From Mogibacterium sp. (GTDB taxonomy: Bacteria; Bacillota; Clostridia; Peptostreptococcales; Anaerovoracaceae), in NCBI GenBank assembly GCA_017512365.1, contig JAFWGQ010000047.1, positions 52,016-116,015 on the forward strand: 64,000 nucleotides of DNA, in the 5' to 3' direction. Positions within the stretch are counted from its first letter, which is position 1, and every line of letters begins with the position of its first letter. Shown piece after piece: positions 8,600-17,022 of this stretch. The translations under genes were made by a program, and so were the position numbers. A model generated the notes under the pieces. It did no database searches. It was not told where the DNA came from and was given only the letters and a program-made list of their open reading frames with translations.

Positions 8600-9421
8600 T
8601 TATTCGTGTTCGTTCGGTCTTATCATGAGGCTGTCCGCTACCTTGCTCGTCCTCTCATTTTTCAGTGCCAGATAGCCGATGGTCGAGAATACGACCGCGC
8701 CGATCAGATTGACCAGAAGATCCTTCATCGTATCGAGAATGCCTACATCGAGGTACCCTCCCTCTATCGTGACAGTCTCTCCGGATGAGGTGGTGACCAC
8801 GGTACTGACTATGTCCTTCACATGTATCACCTCGCCGGAATTCTCAGGATCGAGCGATACGGAGTTGATGTTGTTTATCACGAAATCCTTCTGCATGTCC
8901 ATGTTGAAGAACTGATCCATGGCGCATTCAAAGAACTCCCAGATCACTCCTATGGTCATGGAAAAGCAGAAAGCGACGAGCGTCATGTAGAACGGTGACA
9001 GATTGAAATCCTTCGTGCCCCTGTTGAGCAGATAGACGAGAGAAAAGCCTACAGCCGCGAACAGGAATCCGTTGATCGTATGAAGCATCGTGTCCCATCC
9101 GTGTATCTTCACGTAATAGTGGTCTACTTCTCCCAGTATCTCGGCCGCGAATATGAAGATGAATATGATCGCCTGGAAAAGCGGAGGTATGGTAAGGTCC
9201 ATCCTGTCCTCGATCAAAGCCGGCACGAAGAAGAGCAGCAGCACGAGCACGCATGTCGCGAGGCTCTCATAATTCTTTGTGACTATGCACCGGATCGCCG
9301 TCAGTATGACCATTATGTACAGGATGATGAGGACGGTGAACGTCTTTCTGTTCCCCTCCCTGTAGCTGTTCATCAGTCGTTTCGGATAACTGTCTTTTTT
9401 CTCTTTATTATATTTTCCCAA
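8600..9421 (-). CDS. YjdF-like (DUF2238) membrane protein
   Basis: A 273-residue protein with about six membrane helices. The pattern HGWDTMLHTINGF followed by GVIWEFFECAMDQ is typical of the YjdF/DUF2238 family, which has no known biochemical role. A soluble insert of about 50 residues (roughly 175-225, with repeated V/T/S strands) precedes the last helix. The start codon is TTG at 9421, chosen because GGGGAGG stands about seven bases before it and the next internal candidates lie in the hydrophobic region. It is placed between the PP2C phosphatase gene and the GH3 gene with short gaps, so the three may be one transcript. Confidence 0.65.
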   Translation of the reverse strand: MGKYNKEKKDSYPKRLMNSYREGNRKTFTVLIILYIMVILTAIRCIVTKNYESLATCVLVLLLFFVPALIEDRMDLTIPPLFQAIIFIFIFAAEILGEVDHYYVKIHGWDTMLHTINGFLFAAVGFSLVYLLNRGTKDFNLSPFYMTLVAFCFSMTIGVIWEFFECAMDQFFNMDMQKDFVINNINSVSLDPENSGEVIHVKDIVSTVVTTSSGETVTIEGGYLDVGILDTMKDLLVNLIGAVVFSTIGYLALKNERTSKVADSLMIRPNEHE

Positions 9422-9472
9422 TTCTTTCCTCCCCTTTCTCAGGTCTGTCAGTCATTACGGTTTTTTATCGGC

Positions 9473-11092
9473 TCACTCCCCTTTGTACTCAAAGCAGAGC
9501 ATCGTGAGATCATCGAACTGTTCGGCCCTGCCGACAAATTCAGCGACCGCATCCTCCACAGCTTTCAGGATGCCTTCAGGGTCGGCATCGGCTGCGGAAT
9601 TCAGCGCCTCAAGAGTCCTGTCCATGCCGAACAGATCAAAATGACAGTCCGTAGCTTCAGGAACTCCGTCCGTATACACAAAGAGCTTTGCGCCCGGCTC
9701 CATCAGCAGTTCGTATTCCGTATATTTCATGCCTTCCATTCCGCCTATGACGAATCCGTGCTTGTCCTTCAGTATCTCGAAGTTCCCGTCCGGTTTTTTG
9801 ATGATCGGATACTCATGGCCCGCGTTGGCGGCAATGAGCACGCCGCTCTTCACATCTACGATACCCAGCCAGACAGAAATGAACATGCCCTCTTTGTTAT
9901 TGTCGCATATCAGCTGATTTACAGTTTCGAGCGCATCCTTCGGGCTGTGCCCCGACATGACCTGCGTCTGTATCATGCTCTTTACCATCATCATGAACAT
10001 GGCCGCAGGAACGCCCTTGCCCGAAACATCCGCTATTACCAGAGCCATGTGATCGTGATCCACGAAGAAGAAGTCATAAAAGTCTCCGCCTACCTCCTTG
10101 GCAGGTGTCATGAAGGCGTGGATATTGAATTCCGTACGGTCCGGGAACGCCGGGAAAATGTTCGGCAGCATGTCGGCCTGGATGCGTGTCGCAAGGGAGA
10201 GTTCTGTATTGACTCTTTCCTTTTCAGCCGTTATCCGGCTGTTCTCGTCGATGTAGCTGCGCAGCTTCTCGTCCATCTCCTCGATCGAACGCGCCACAGT
10301 CTCTATCTCGTCCCCTGTGTGGACATCTATCTTCACGCTCTCTTTCCGGTCGAGATTGTCCACTATACCGCTCACCGCATCCGTCAGCGTCTCCAGCGGC
10401 GTTATTATCCGCCTGCGGACCGTGAAATAATAGATCGCCATGGCCATTATCATGATGACGCCCACGGACGCGACCACGTTTGCAAGGATCCTGATTATTC
10501 CCTCGCGGATACGCGGTATCAGCAGGTCAGCCGCCACGATCGCTACCGTATTCCCCTTGCTGTCCTTGAGAGGCGAGATCGCAGTCGCAAGATCCATGTC
10601 TTTATAGCGGTACGCCTTGAACTGTTCCGTTCCCTCATTATATGCGGCCTCAGCTGCATAACGCGGGTAATCCGAAGAATACTCCCAGAGGTCAAGCAGC
10701 GGTCTGGCATCATGCTCAGGCTGAGCGTCCCATACATAGAGCAGGCCGTTTTCCTGCGGTATCACAACATACATGTATCTCAGATCCGCGTTTTCGGCGA
10801 TCACATTGAGAAGCTGTCTTATCTTCTCGTAGTATTCATCGGTCTCTCCTGTCTCTATGTATCCACTGACCCTGTCACCGTCAATGGTGTCTGCAGCCAT
10901 CCGGGTATATGAGTATGCAAAATCCGAATACATCTGCATGTTCTGGTCCCAGAAAATAGAAACGACCGCAGTACCGATGCCTGCGATGAGCACCACTGCA
11001 AGCAGGAGCATTCTCCTGATCGTCCTTCTGGCGAGTCGCTTTGTTTTTTTCGTGTCCTGATTATCCATGCTATTCCGTGCCCCTCTGTCCAT
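9473..11092 (-). CDS. Membrane-bound RsbU/SpoIIE-type PP2C serine phosphatase
   Basis: About 539 residues. There is a transmembrane helix near residues 25-47, an extracellular sensor region (about 50-195) resembling a Cache-type domain, a second helix near 200-220, a HAMP region with the coiled segment after it, and a C-terminal SpoIIE/PP2C domain. The metal-binding motifs are EVGGDFYDFF, ADVSGKGVPAA, NAGHEYP and FDDLTMLCFE. Such enzymes dephosphorylate anti-sigma-factor antagonists in response to external signals; no partner STAS or kinase gene is in the window. GTG 11098, ATG 11092 and ATG 11068 are all possible starts. I chose ATG 11092 because AAAAAGG lies at normal distance. Confidence 0.85.
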   Translation of the reverse strand: MDRGARNSMDNQDTKKTKRLARRTIRRMLLLAVVLIAGIGTAVVSIFWDQNMQMYSDFAYSYTRMAADTIDGDRVSGYIETGETDEYYEKIRQLLNVIAENADLRYMYVVIPQENGLLYVWDAQPEHDARPLLDLWEYSSDYPRYAAEAAYNEGTEQFKAYRYKDMDLATAISPLKDSKGNTVAIVAADLLIPRIREGIIRILANVVASVGVIMIMAMAIYYFTVRRRIITPLETLTDAVSGIVDNLDRKESVKIDVHTGDEIETVARSIEEMDEKLRSYIDENSRITAEKERVNTELSLATRIQADMLPNIFPAFPDRTEFNIHAFMTPAKEVGGDFYDFFFVDHDHMALVIADVSGKGVPAAMFMMMVKSMIQTQVMSGHSPKDALETVNQLICDNNKEGMFISVWLGIVDVKSGVLIAANAGHEYPIIKKPDGNFEILKDKHGFVIGGMEGMKYTEYELLMEPGAKLFVYTDGVPEATDCHFDLFGMDRTLEALNSAADADPEGILKAVEDAVAEFVGRAEQFDDLTMLCFEYKGE

Positions 11093-11143
11093 CAGCACCT
11101 TTTTCTGTGTGTTCCTCAGATCCGACCTTTGGATATCAGTATA

Positions 11144-11172
11144 ATTCTATAGGTGATGCTGTGTATTATCAA
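11144..11172 (-). promoter_or_regulatory. Promoter of the PP2C phosphatase gene
   Basis: TTGATA (11167-11172) and TAGAAT (11144-11149) are 17 bp apart, 50 bp before the start codon. The -35 box abuts the U-tract of the tRNA terminator. Confidence 0.6.
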
Positions 11173-11173
11173 G

Positions 11174-11207
11174 AAAAAACAAGGTCCCCGATCTACTGAG
11201 AACCTTG
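11174..11207 (-). terminator. Terminator of the tRNA operon
   Basis: On the leftward strand the arms CAAGGT and ACCTTG enclose a G/U-pairing extension and are followed by six T residues, immediately after the initiator tRNA. Confidence 0.75.
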
Positions 11208-11211
11208 CATC

Positions 11212-11287
<76 letters not shown>

Positions 11288-11310
11288 TCATTATTTATGC
11301 TTTTGTGAAG

Positions 11311-11399
11311 TGGTACCGGAGACCGGACTCGAACCGGTACGGGTATCACTACCCATAGGATTTTAAGTCCCAGGTGTCTACCAATTCCACCACTCCGGC
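11311..11399 (-). tRNA. tRNA-Leu (TAA anticodon)
   Basis: A class II tRNA of about 89 bases with a long variable arm, anticodon loop CTTAAAA and encoded CCA. The acceptor arms GCCGGAG and CTCCGGT pair with one terminal G-U. It lies between tRNA-Asn and the initiator tRNA. Confidence 0.9.
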
Positions 11400-11413
11400 A
11401 TATTTTGTAAAAA

Positions 11414-11488
11414 TGGCTCCGAGGGTGGGGCTCGAACCCACAACCTACCGGTTAACAGCCGGTTGCTCTGCCATTGAGCTACCTCGGA
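11414..11488 (-). tRNA. tRNA-Asn (GTT anticodon)
   Basis: A 75-base tRNA with encoded CCA, anticodon loop CTGTTAA and acceptor arms TCCGAGG and CCTCGGA that pair fully. It is the first tRNA after the promoter at 11519-11547. Confidence 0.92.
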
Positions 11489-11518
11489 ACATCAGCCGCA
11501 TTTATATGCGACTTGATT

Positions 11519-11547
11519 ATTATAGTGCAGGCACAGAACTATGTCAA
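11519..11547 (-). promoter_or_regulatory. Consensus promoter of the tRNA operon
   Basis: Perfect TTGACA (11542-11547) and TATAAT (11519-11524) boxes are spaced 17 bp, about 31 bp before tRNA-Asn. It lies just downstream of the GGDEF/EAL gene, so the stable RNAs are transcribed independently of it. Confidence 0.9.
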
Positions 11548-11571
11548 CACCTGAAATGAATATTATCAGCT

Positions 11572-14500
11572 TTACCTGGTTTTTAATTCAGGGTGGCTGA
11601 GATAATATTTCCTCTTATCCTGATACATGTTGTCATCAGCTATCCTGAACGCTTCCGACGGCTCTGCAGTCCCGTCAGACCAGTATGAACCCATCGAAAA
11701 GCTTACATCGACATTCTTTTCGATGTCGCGGCGAAGCCTCGCGATCTTGCGCTCAAATACCCCTTCCGAAATGTCTGCCGATATGACGACGAACTCGTCT
11801 CCTCCGGTGCGGAAGATGTCTTCCTGATAGAACACCTTTGAAAGGACCTCTGCAGCCTGCACCAGCATCCTGTCGCCTGCGTCATGTCCGAGAGTGTCGT
11901 TCGTTCTCTTCAGACCGTTCAGATCCAGACTGATGATGCCGAAAGGCTTTCCGGATAGTCCCGCTATCCTGTCGAGCATAGCGTAGCGGTTATTGGCGCC
12001 TGTAAGCGTATCGGTACGGAGCATGATATTCATGCGCTCATGTAGGAGCGTATTGGAGATCTCAGTACCGAGGAAGAATGAGATTAGCTCCATTATCTCC
12101 TTGAGTTCGACCACATTGTCTGTATTGAATTCGGACAGATAGAGATATCCGAAAATGGACCTGTTCTGATACAGAGGCATGAATATTATGCTCTCAACAC
12201 CGTGTTCTCTCAGTGAAGCAGCCCACTCCGGATTTCTTTCCGCAACAGAGTCTATATCATGGGAATTCTTGACAATAATGCAGTTACTGTCCTCCATCAT
12301 GGTCTTCCATGTCTTCACCAGCTCGTACGGCAGGACATCATCGATATCGACATCGGCAAACCTGCTGTCGGCCCGCAGGGCCTGGCAGTACTTCTCTACA
12401 GTCCTGTTTTCGTCATCAACGAGCAGGACCTCGCAGCAAAGAGCGTCCCCGAGCCTCCTTATATCTTCAAGCACGAACCGCACGCTTTCCCTGAAGTCCT
12501 TTGCCCCCATCAGCTTGATGCAGGCTCTGATGGCCGTGTCGGCCGTCTGTATCGAAACGTCGGCCATTCGTTCCGCTTCCGCCCCCTTAGTGAACTCGAA
12601 AAGGAACTGGCAGTAGCCTGTGCTTTCATCGTCCGACGCCATGGGTATGAGCTCAAGATCCGTCCAGGCTTCAAGAGCTCTGGTCTCTACATATGTATGC
12701 ATCTTCTGTCCGAGTATCGCCGCTCTGTAGCAGAAATCCTCGAATTTGATATCCTTCGGAACAAGCTCATGATAAAGCATTCCGTCCCTGTATCCGGGGC
12801 CCATTGTCTCCCTGTACGCCTTGTTTGCCCGGATTATGCGTATATCCCCGCAGCTGCCGTCTGCTCTCTTCTCAACAGACAGTATAGCGCACGGTTTGCT
12901 GATGCTGTCGGCGATGAACTGGAAGCCTTCCTCCCTGCCGGCTTTCACATCCGGCGCCAGCTGCCTGACCGCCTCCATCCTCTGCGTGTATTCCAGACCG
13001 CCTTTTACTCTCGCATCGACATCGTTGATGCCGACTATGAGCTTTTGACCGTCCTCCTCTTCGGACATGCCCGCTTTAAGGTTTATATACCTCGGCTCTC
13101 CTCCGATCATGAGCCTGTACTGGAGCGAGAATATGCCGTTTGCGAGTATGCTGTTCATGACGTTCTCTTTCGTGAGCTCGCTGAGCACCATATCGAGATC
13201 CATCGGGTATACGGTCCTGACGCTGTTTTTTCGCGCCTCTTCGAAGAAGTTCCGGCCTTCCTTGCTGACCCCGAACTGCTCGTACATGTTGCTGGCATAG
13301 TACTCGGTATATTCTTCTGTTTCAGGGTCTACGGTATAGAACACCAGATAATCTCCTGTGATCGCAGTGAGCCTCGAGTATGTCTTGCGCTCGCTTTCGA
13401 TCCTCTCGAGCTCGGCCTTGTGCCTCATTTCCGTATCGACATTGCTGACGCCCATTATCACATGAGAGTCGTCATTGCCTATGCGCGTGATCTTCATGCT
13501 CACGTACACCGGGCGTCCTTCAGAGTCCAGGATCGTGCTGTCGTCAGCGGTCATTATCCTGTAAGTAAATGTGAAGACATTGCTCTCGTCCAGTGCTTTA
13601 AGGATGGTTTCCCTGTTGAACACTTCCATGAAGAGCTTCTGATCAGGCTTGTATATGTACTTGAGCGCATCCTTCTTGGCTTCCGTGAAGAAGTTCGTTC
13701 CGTTTCTCCGGACAGCGATCTCCGCCGACTCCTCATCCATACTGTACTGCATGAAGTCTTCGGTATCGATATTGATGTAATACAGGTCGAAATAGTTTGC
13801 CGCAAGAGCTCTGGCCACAGCCGCGGAGGTGGTTCCCGGAGCCTGCTGGCTCTTCATGTTCGTTGCAAGTATGACAGCGGCGATTGCTGAGACGCCGGTG
13901 ACAGGATTGACAGCCACACGCTTGAGATACATGTGGACCAGCATCCCGTTCTTGAGCTCCTCATCATATACGGTATCACTGCCCGTACCGGCGCATTTGC
14001 CCATGGCCCGGATCAGTGCTTCCGTCGGTTTAGGTCTGTATCTCTCCTTGAACTCCCTGAACGACCTGCTCTCACGGATGATGTCGTAAAAAGAGCCGTT
14101 GAACTCCACTATGGCCATAGGGATAGTATCGAAGTATTCCTGAAGATCGGCCTCCTCGCGTCCTATGCCGGAAACATCGTACAGGTTTATCCTTCCTATG
14201 GCTTCATAATACGAGGCCTCTTCCGGATTCTCATAGCCTATCTGCTCGCCCTTCCTGTTCCTTTCAAGGATCTCCTCAGGCGGTATAGGCTTGCAGTAGT
14301 AGTATCCCTGCAGCTTGGTGCATCCGATCTCTCTCAGGAATTCGGCCTGTTCCTCACGCTCTACTCCCTCGCAGACGGTCTCGATGCCGAGGTTCATCGC
14401 CATCCTTACAAGCTCTGTGAGTATGACTCTGGATTTCTCTCCGCTGCTGAACTGATCCATGAATTTCTTGTCAAGCTTGATCAGGTCAAAAGGAATGTTC

Positions 14501-15972
14501 AGGAGGTAATCCAGCGAAGAATAGTCGCTGCCGAAGTCATCCATCCATACATTGAATCCGAGCTCGTGAAAGCGTTCCACCTGAGCCTTCATGTAGTCAT
14601 AGTCGCTGCCGATGACGCTTTCGGTGATCTCTATTGTCATCTTGTCATGGCTTACGCCCGCGTCATCCACTCTCCTGCGTATCTCCTCCACGATATCGCA
14701 GGATTCGAAATCATATCTGGACAGATTGACTGACTGAGGCACTATGTACAGTCCCTCTTTTTCATTCATTTTTATTTTTCTGAGGATCTCCTCCACGACA
14801 TACAGATCCAGCTTGTATGTCAGATGTGCCCTCTCGAGGACCGGGATGAACTCGTCAGGGCTCAGAAGCCCCCTGTCAGGATCGATCCAGCGTGAGAGAG
14901 CCTCCTCGTCGCATACCATGCCGTTCGCGGCTCTGATGATAGGCTGGTACCAGACCTTTATCCACTTTTCTCCAAGGGCTCTGTCGAGATTATCTATGAT
15001 GTACTGTCTGCGGTCGATCTCATCCAGCATCTCTCTGTCGAAATATCTGTATGAGGAGACCGAAGGGTCCTCTATGCTGTCAGCGGCGGCCTTGGCTCTG
15101 TCGCAGGCCACGCCGGCATCAAGGGTCGTTCCGATTATCTTGAGGAATATTCCGACCTTAACGGTTAGGGTCCTTCCCTCGTTTATGGTCTTGAGCTCTT
15201 CAAATAATACTTCCAGCTTTTCCTTAAGGCCGTTGTCATCCGCGCAGGCTATGAAGTGGTCCTGGCCGAACCTCCCGCAGGCATTGCTGCCGAAGTGCTT
15301 TACGAGCAGCTTGGCAAACTCCCTGAGAAGCCTGTCTCCCTCTGCAAAGCCATACCTGCTGTTGAACTCCGTCATCCTGTTAAGATCGAAAAAGACCATC
15401 GCGGGCCGGCTGTTCTCCGACAGTATCATGTCTCTTTCTGATTCCGACATCTGGAAAAAGAGAGCCATGTTTGGCAGTCCGGTAAGCGGATCGTAATTTC
15501 CTGTCTGCACTATGCTCTCCCTGTGAAGAGCGTCAGCCATGGTCCTGCTGAGGCTGCTGACCTTCAGGTTCCCGGTATCGTCGTATATGCCCTCGTCCGT
15601 ATACCAGATGACAGCGATCCTCTCACCGGTATCGGTGTATTCGTGACGGCCCTGTGCGTGTATCAGGCGGTATTCATTGTCCTTTGGCCCCCTGTTTCTG
15701 TACAGCACCTCGTATTCGCCGCCCTCAGTCGCGAACCTGTAAGCAGCCTCGGATATCCTGGCGACATCATCCGGATGGGCATCACGATACATGTCGTTGT
15801 CCATCAGACGATATGCTTCTTCGAGATCATCGAAGCCGAAGAGCTCGCAGAACCCCCATGAAAGTGCAAGCGTGACCACCCGCTTATCTATGAACTGATA
15901 AACGGCCATAGGCACGCTGAGACTTTCGATCAGCTTTGATTCGCTCTCGCCGAACTGATACTTTTCCATCAT
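11572..15972 (-). CDS. Large PAS/GGDEF/EAL/GAF/GGDEF cyclic-di-GMP protein
   Basis: A 1466-residue protein without clear membrane helices. Order of domains: a PAS-like sensor (about 20-135); a GGDEF domain whose signature reads GRFGQDHF (233-240) and so is degenerate; an EAL phosphodiesterase domain (about 335-585) with EEALSRW, TIEITES, DDFGSDYSS and CEGVERE motifs present; several PAS-like modules (about 620-1130); a GAF-like module (about 1150-1300); and a C-terminal GGDEF domain with intact GGDEF at 1390-1394. One end probably makes and the middle degrades cyclic di-GMP. The start ATG overlaps the TPR gene stop (ATGA), so it is the third gene of a coupled trio with the TPR and radical-SAM-like genes. 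Confidence 0.85.
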   Translation of the reverse strand: MMEKYQFGESESKLIESLSVPMAVYQFIDKRVVTLALSWGFCELFGFDDLEEAYRLMDNDMYRDAHPDDVARISEAAYRFATEGGEYEVLYRNRGPKDNEYRLIHAQGRHEYTDTGERIAVIWYTDEGIYDDTGNLKVSSLSRTMADALHRESIVQTGNYDPLTGLPNMALFFQMSESERDMILSENSRPAMVFFDLNRMTEFNSRYGFAEGDRLLREFAKLLVKHFGSNACGRFGQDHFIACADDNGLKEKLEVLFEELKTINEGRTLTVKVGIFLKIIGTTLDAGVACDRAKAAADSIEDPSVSSYRYFDREMLDEIDRRQYIIDNLDRALGEKWIKVWYQPIIRAANGMVCDEEALSRWIDPDRGLLSPDEFIPVLERAHLTYKLDLYVVEEILRKIKMNEKEGLYIVPQSVNLSRYDFESCDIVEEIRRRVDDAGVSHDKMTIEITESVIGSDYDYMKAQVERFHELGFNVWMDDFGSDYSSLDYLLNIPFDLIKLDKKFMDQFSSGEKSRVILTELVRMAMNLGIETVCEGVEREEQAEFLREIGCTKLQGYYYCKPIPPEEILERNRKGEQIGYENPEEASYYEAIGRINLYDVSGIGREEADLQEYFDTIPMAIVEFNGSFYDIIRESRSFREFKERYRPKPTEALIRAMGKCAGTGSDTVYDEELKNGMLVHMYLKRVAVNPVTGVSAIAAVILATNMKSQQAPGTTSAAVARALAANYFDLYYINIDTEDFMQYSMDEESAEIAVRRNGTNFFTEAKKDALKYIYKPDQKLFMEVFNRETILKALDESNVFTFTYRIMTADDSTILDSEGRPVYVSMKITRIGNDDSHVIMGVSNVDTEMRHKAELERIESERKTYSRLTAITGDYLVFYTVDPETEEYTEYYASNMYEQFGVSKEGRNFFEEARKNSVRTVYPMDLDMVLSELTKENVMNSILANGIFSLQYRLMIGGEPRYINLKAGMSEEEDGQKLIVGINDVDARVKGGLEYTQRMEAVRQLAPDVKAGREEGFQFIADSISKPCAILSVEKRADGSCGDIRIIRANKAYRETMGPGYRDGMLYHELVPKDIKFEDFCYRAAILGQKMHTYVETRALEAWTDLELIPMASDDESTGYCQFLFEFTKGAEAERMADVSIQTADTAIRACIKLMGAKDFRESVRFVLEDIRRLGDALCCEVLLVDDENRTVEKYCQALRADSRFADVDIDDVLPYELVKTWKTMMEDSNCIIVKNSHDIDSVAERNPEWAASLREHGVESIIFMPLYQNRSIFGYLYLSEFNTDNVVELKEIMELISFFLGTEISNTLLHERMNIMLRTDTLTGANNRYAMLDRIAGLSGKPFGIISLDLNGLKRTNDTLGHDAGDRMLVQAAEVLSKVFYQEDIFRTGGDEFVVISADISEGVFERKIARLRRDIEKNVDVSFSMGSYWSDGTAEPSEAFRIADDNMYQDKRKYYLSHPELKTR

Positions 15973-17018
15973 TTTCCCCTGGTAGTGTAGTCCCCTGACC
16001 CGTTTCTGACGATCTCTATCTTTTTTCTGTATTTTGAGGCGTTCTCTTCGTCTCCCGACATCGCGTATATGACCGCGAGTTCTTCCATGGCATCGGTATT
16101 GCGCGGAGACAGCTTGAGAACTGTCTTATAGCATTCCGCTGCCTCGTTTGCGTTCCCCAGAGCCGACTCGGCCGTCCCGAGGCAGTACCACAGCGGCCAC
16201 CAGCCCGCGTAACTGCTCTCACGGTAGGCGTCAAGCACAGCCTTGCCGCCCTGAAAGTCTCCGCTCATAACAAGGTTGCATCCGCGCTCGATCTCGACCG
16301 GATCTGTCAGTTCCTCAAGCCTGCCGGATATCTCCTCTCTCAGGGACGCGAGCATGTCATCGTCCATCTCATGAGTCTCATTCTCTGCTCCGGACGAATA
16401 CTTCATGAAGTCCTGCCATGTCAACTGGGCCTTGAGGTAAAGGCCCATGTTGAGGTAGGCGTAGCCGAGGAAATAATAGCCCATCGCGAATTCCGGATGG
16501 ATCATCGTCAGCAGCTCGAAGGTCTCCATGGATTCGGCCTTGAACATGCCTATCCTCTCTCCGCTGCCCTCTCCTTCGCCGAAGGCCGCCGCATCCATGT
16601 CGCTTATCTCCTTGCATGCCCTGGCGTAAAGATACAGCGCTTCGCGCGACCGGGGCTCTAGTCTGAGCGCAGCCCGCAGCAGCATGCAGGCATCCTCGAA
16701 GTCGCCCCTGTCCGCCGACTTCGCTCCTTCCGAGATCAGCAACGCAGCGGCTTCATCTCCGGCCGCGCGCCTGATGAAATCGGCATAGCTGCCGGCATAC
16801 ACGAAGAGCGGATCACCGCCGATGACCCTGGCCATGTCGAGGACTATGTCCCTGACATCGATCTCTCCGGCATCCGTGTTCACCGGGACGGCCACGCCGC
16901 CCAGTATCTCAGCTGCTCCCGTTCTGTCGAGCCAGTCCCGCGACAGCTCGGCAAACATCATGTCCTTTATGCGCGGGCTGAGGTATTCGCTTATCCTGTC
17001 TTTATTGCTCTCTTCCAA
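15969..17018 (-). CDS. Tetratricopeptide-repeat protein
   Basis: A 349-residue soluble protein. From about residue 95 it contains successive TPR-like helical pairs (EGAKSADRGDFEDACMLLRAALRLEP, FAMGYYFLGYAYLNMGLYLKAQ, and WYCLGTAESALGNANEAAECYKTVLKLSP). The first 90 residues are a helical segment I do not recognise. It should be a scaffold or adaptor. The likely start is TTG 17018, four bases after the stop of the radical-SAM-like gene; no ATG occurs until residue 20. Its stop overlaps the start of the GGDEF/EAL gene. The arrangement suggests that the three proteins are made in fixed ratio and may interact. Confidence 0.7.
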   Translation of the reverse strand: MEESNKDRISEYLSPRIKDMMFAELSRDWLDRTGAAEILGGVAVPVNTDAGEIDVRDIVLDMARVIGGDPLFVYAGSYADFIRRAAGDEAAALLISEGAKSADRGDFEDACMLLRAALRLEPRSREALYLYARACKEISDMDAAAFGEGEGSGERIGMFKAESMETFELLTMIHPEFAMGYYFLGYAYLNMGLYLKAQLTWQDFMKYSSGAENETHEMDDDMLASLREEISGRLEELTDPVEIERGCNLVMSGDFQGGKAVLDAYRESSYAGWWPLWYCLGTAESALGNANEAAECYKTVLKLSPRNTDAMEELAVIYAMSGDEENASKYRKKIEIVRNGSGDYTTRGK

Positions 17019-17022
17019 AGTT

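Noticed and set aside
9080-10912. A 610-codon open frame on the + strand opposite the PP2C gene
   Set aside because: Its translation is Arg/His/Tyr-rich without domains. The opposite strand encodes clear HAMP and PP2C motifs, and no ribosome site precedes it.
12259-13890. A 543-codon open frame on the + strand opposite the GGDEF/EAL gene
   Set aside because: It is an antisense shadow caused by codon bias. No recognisable motif or start signal was found.
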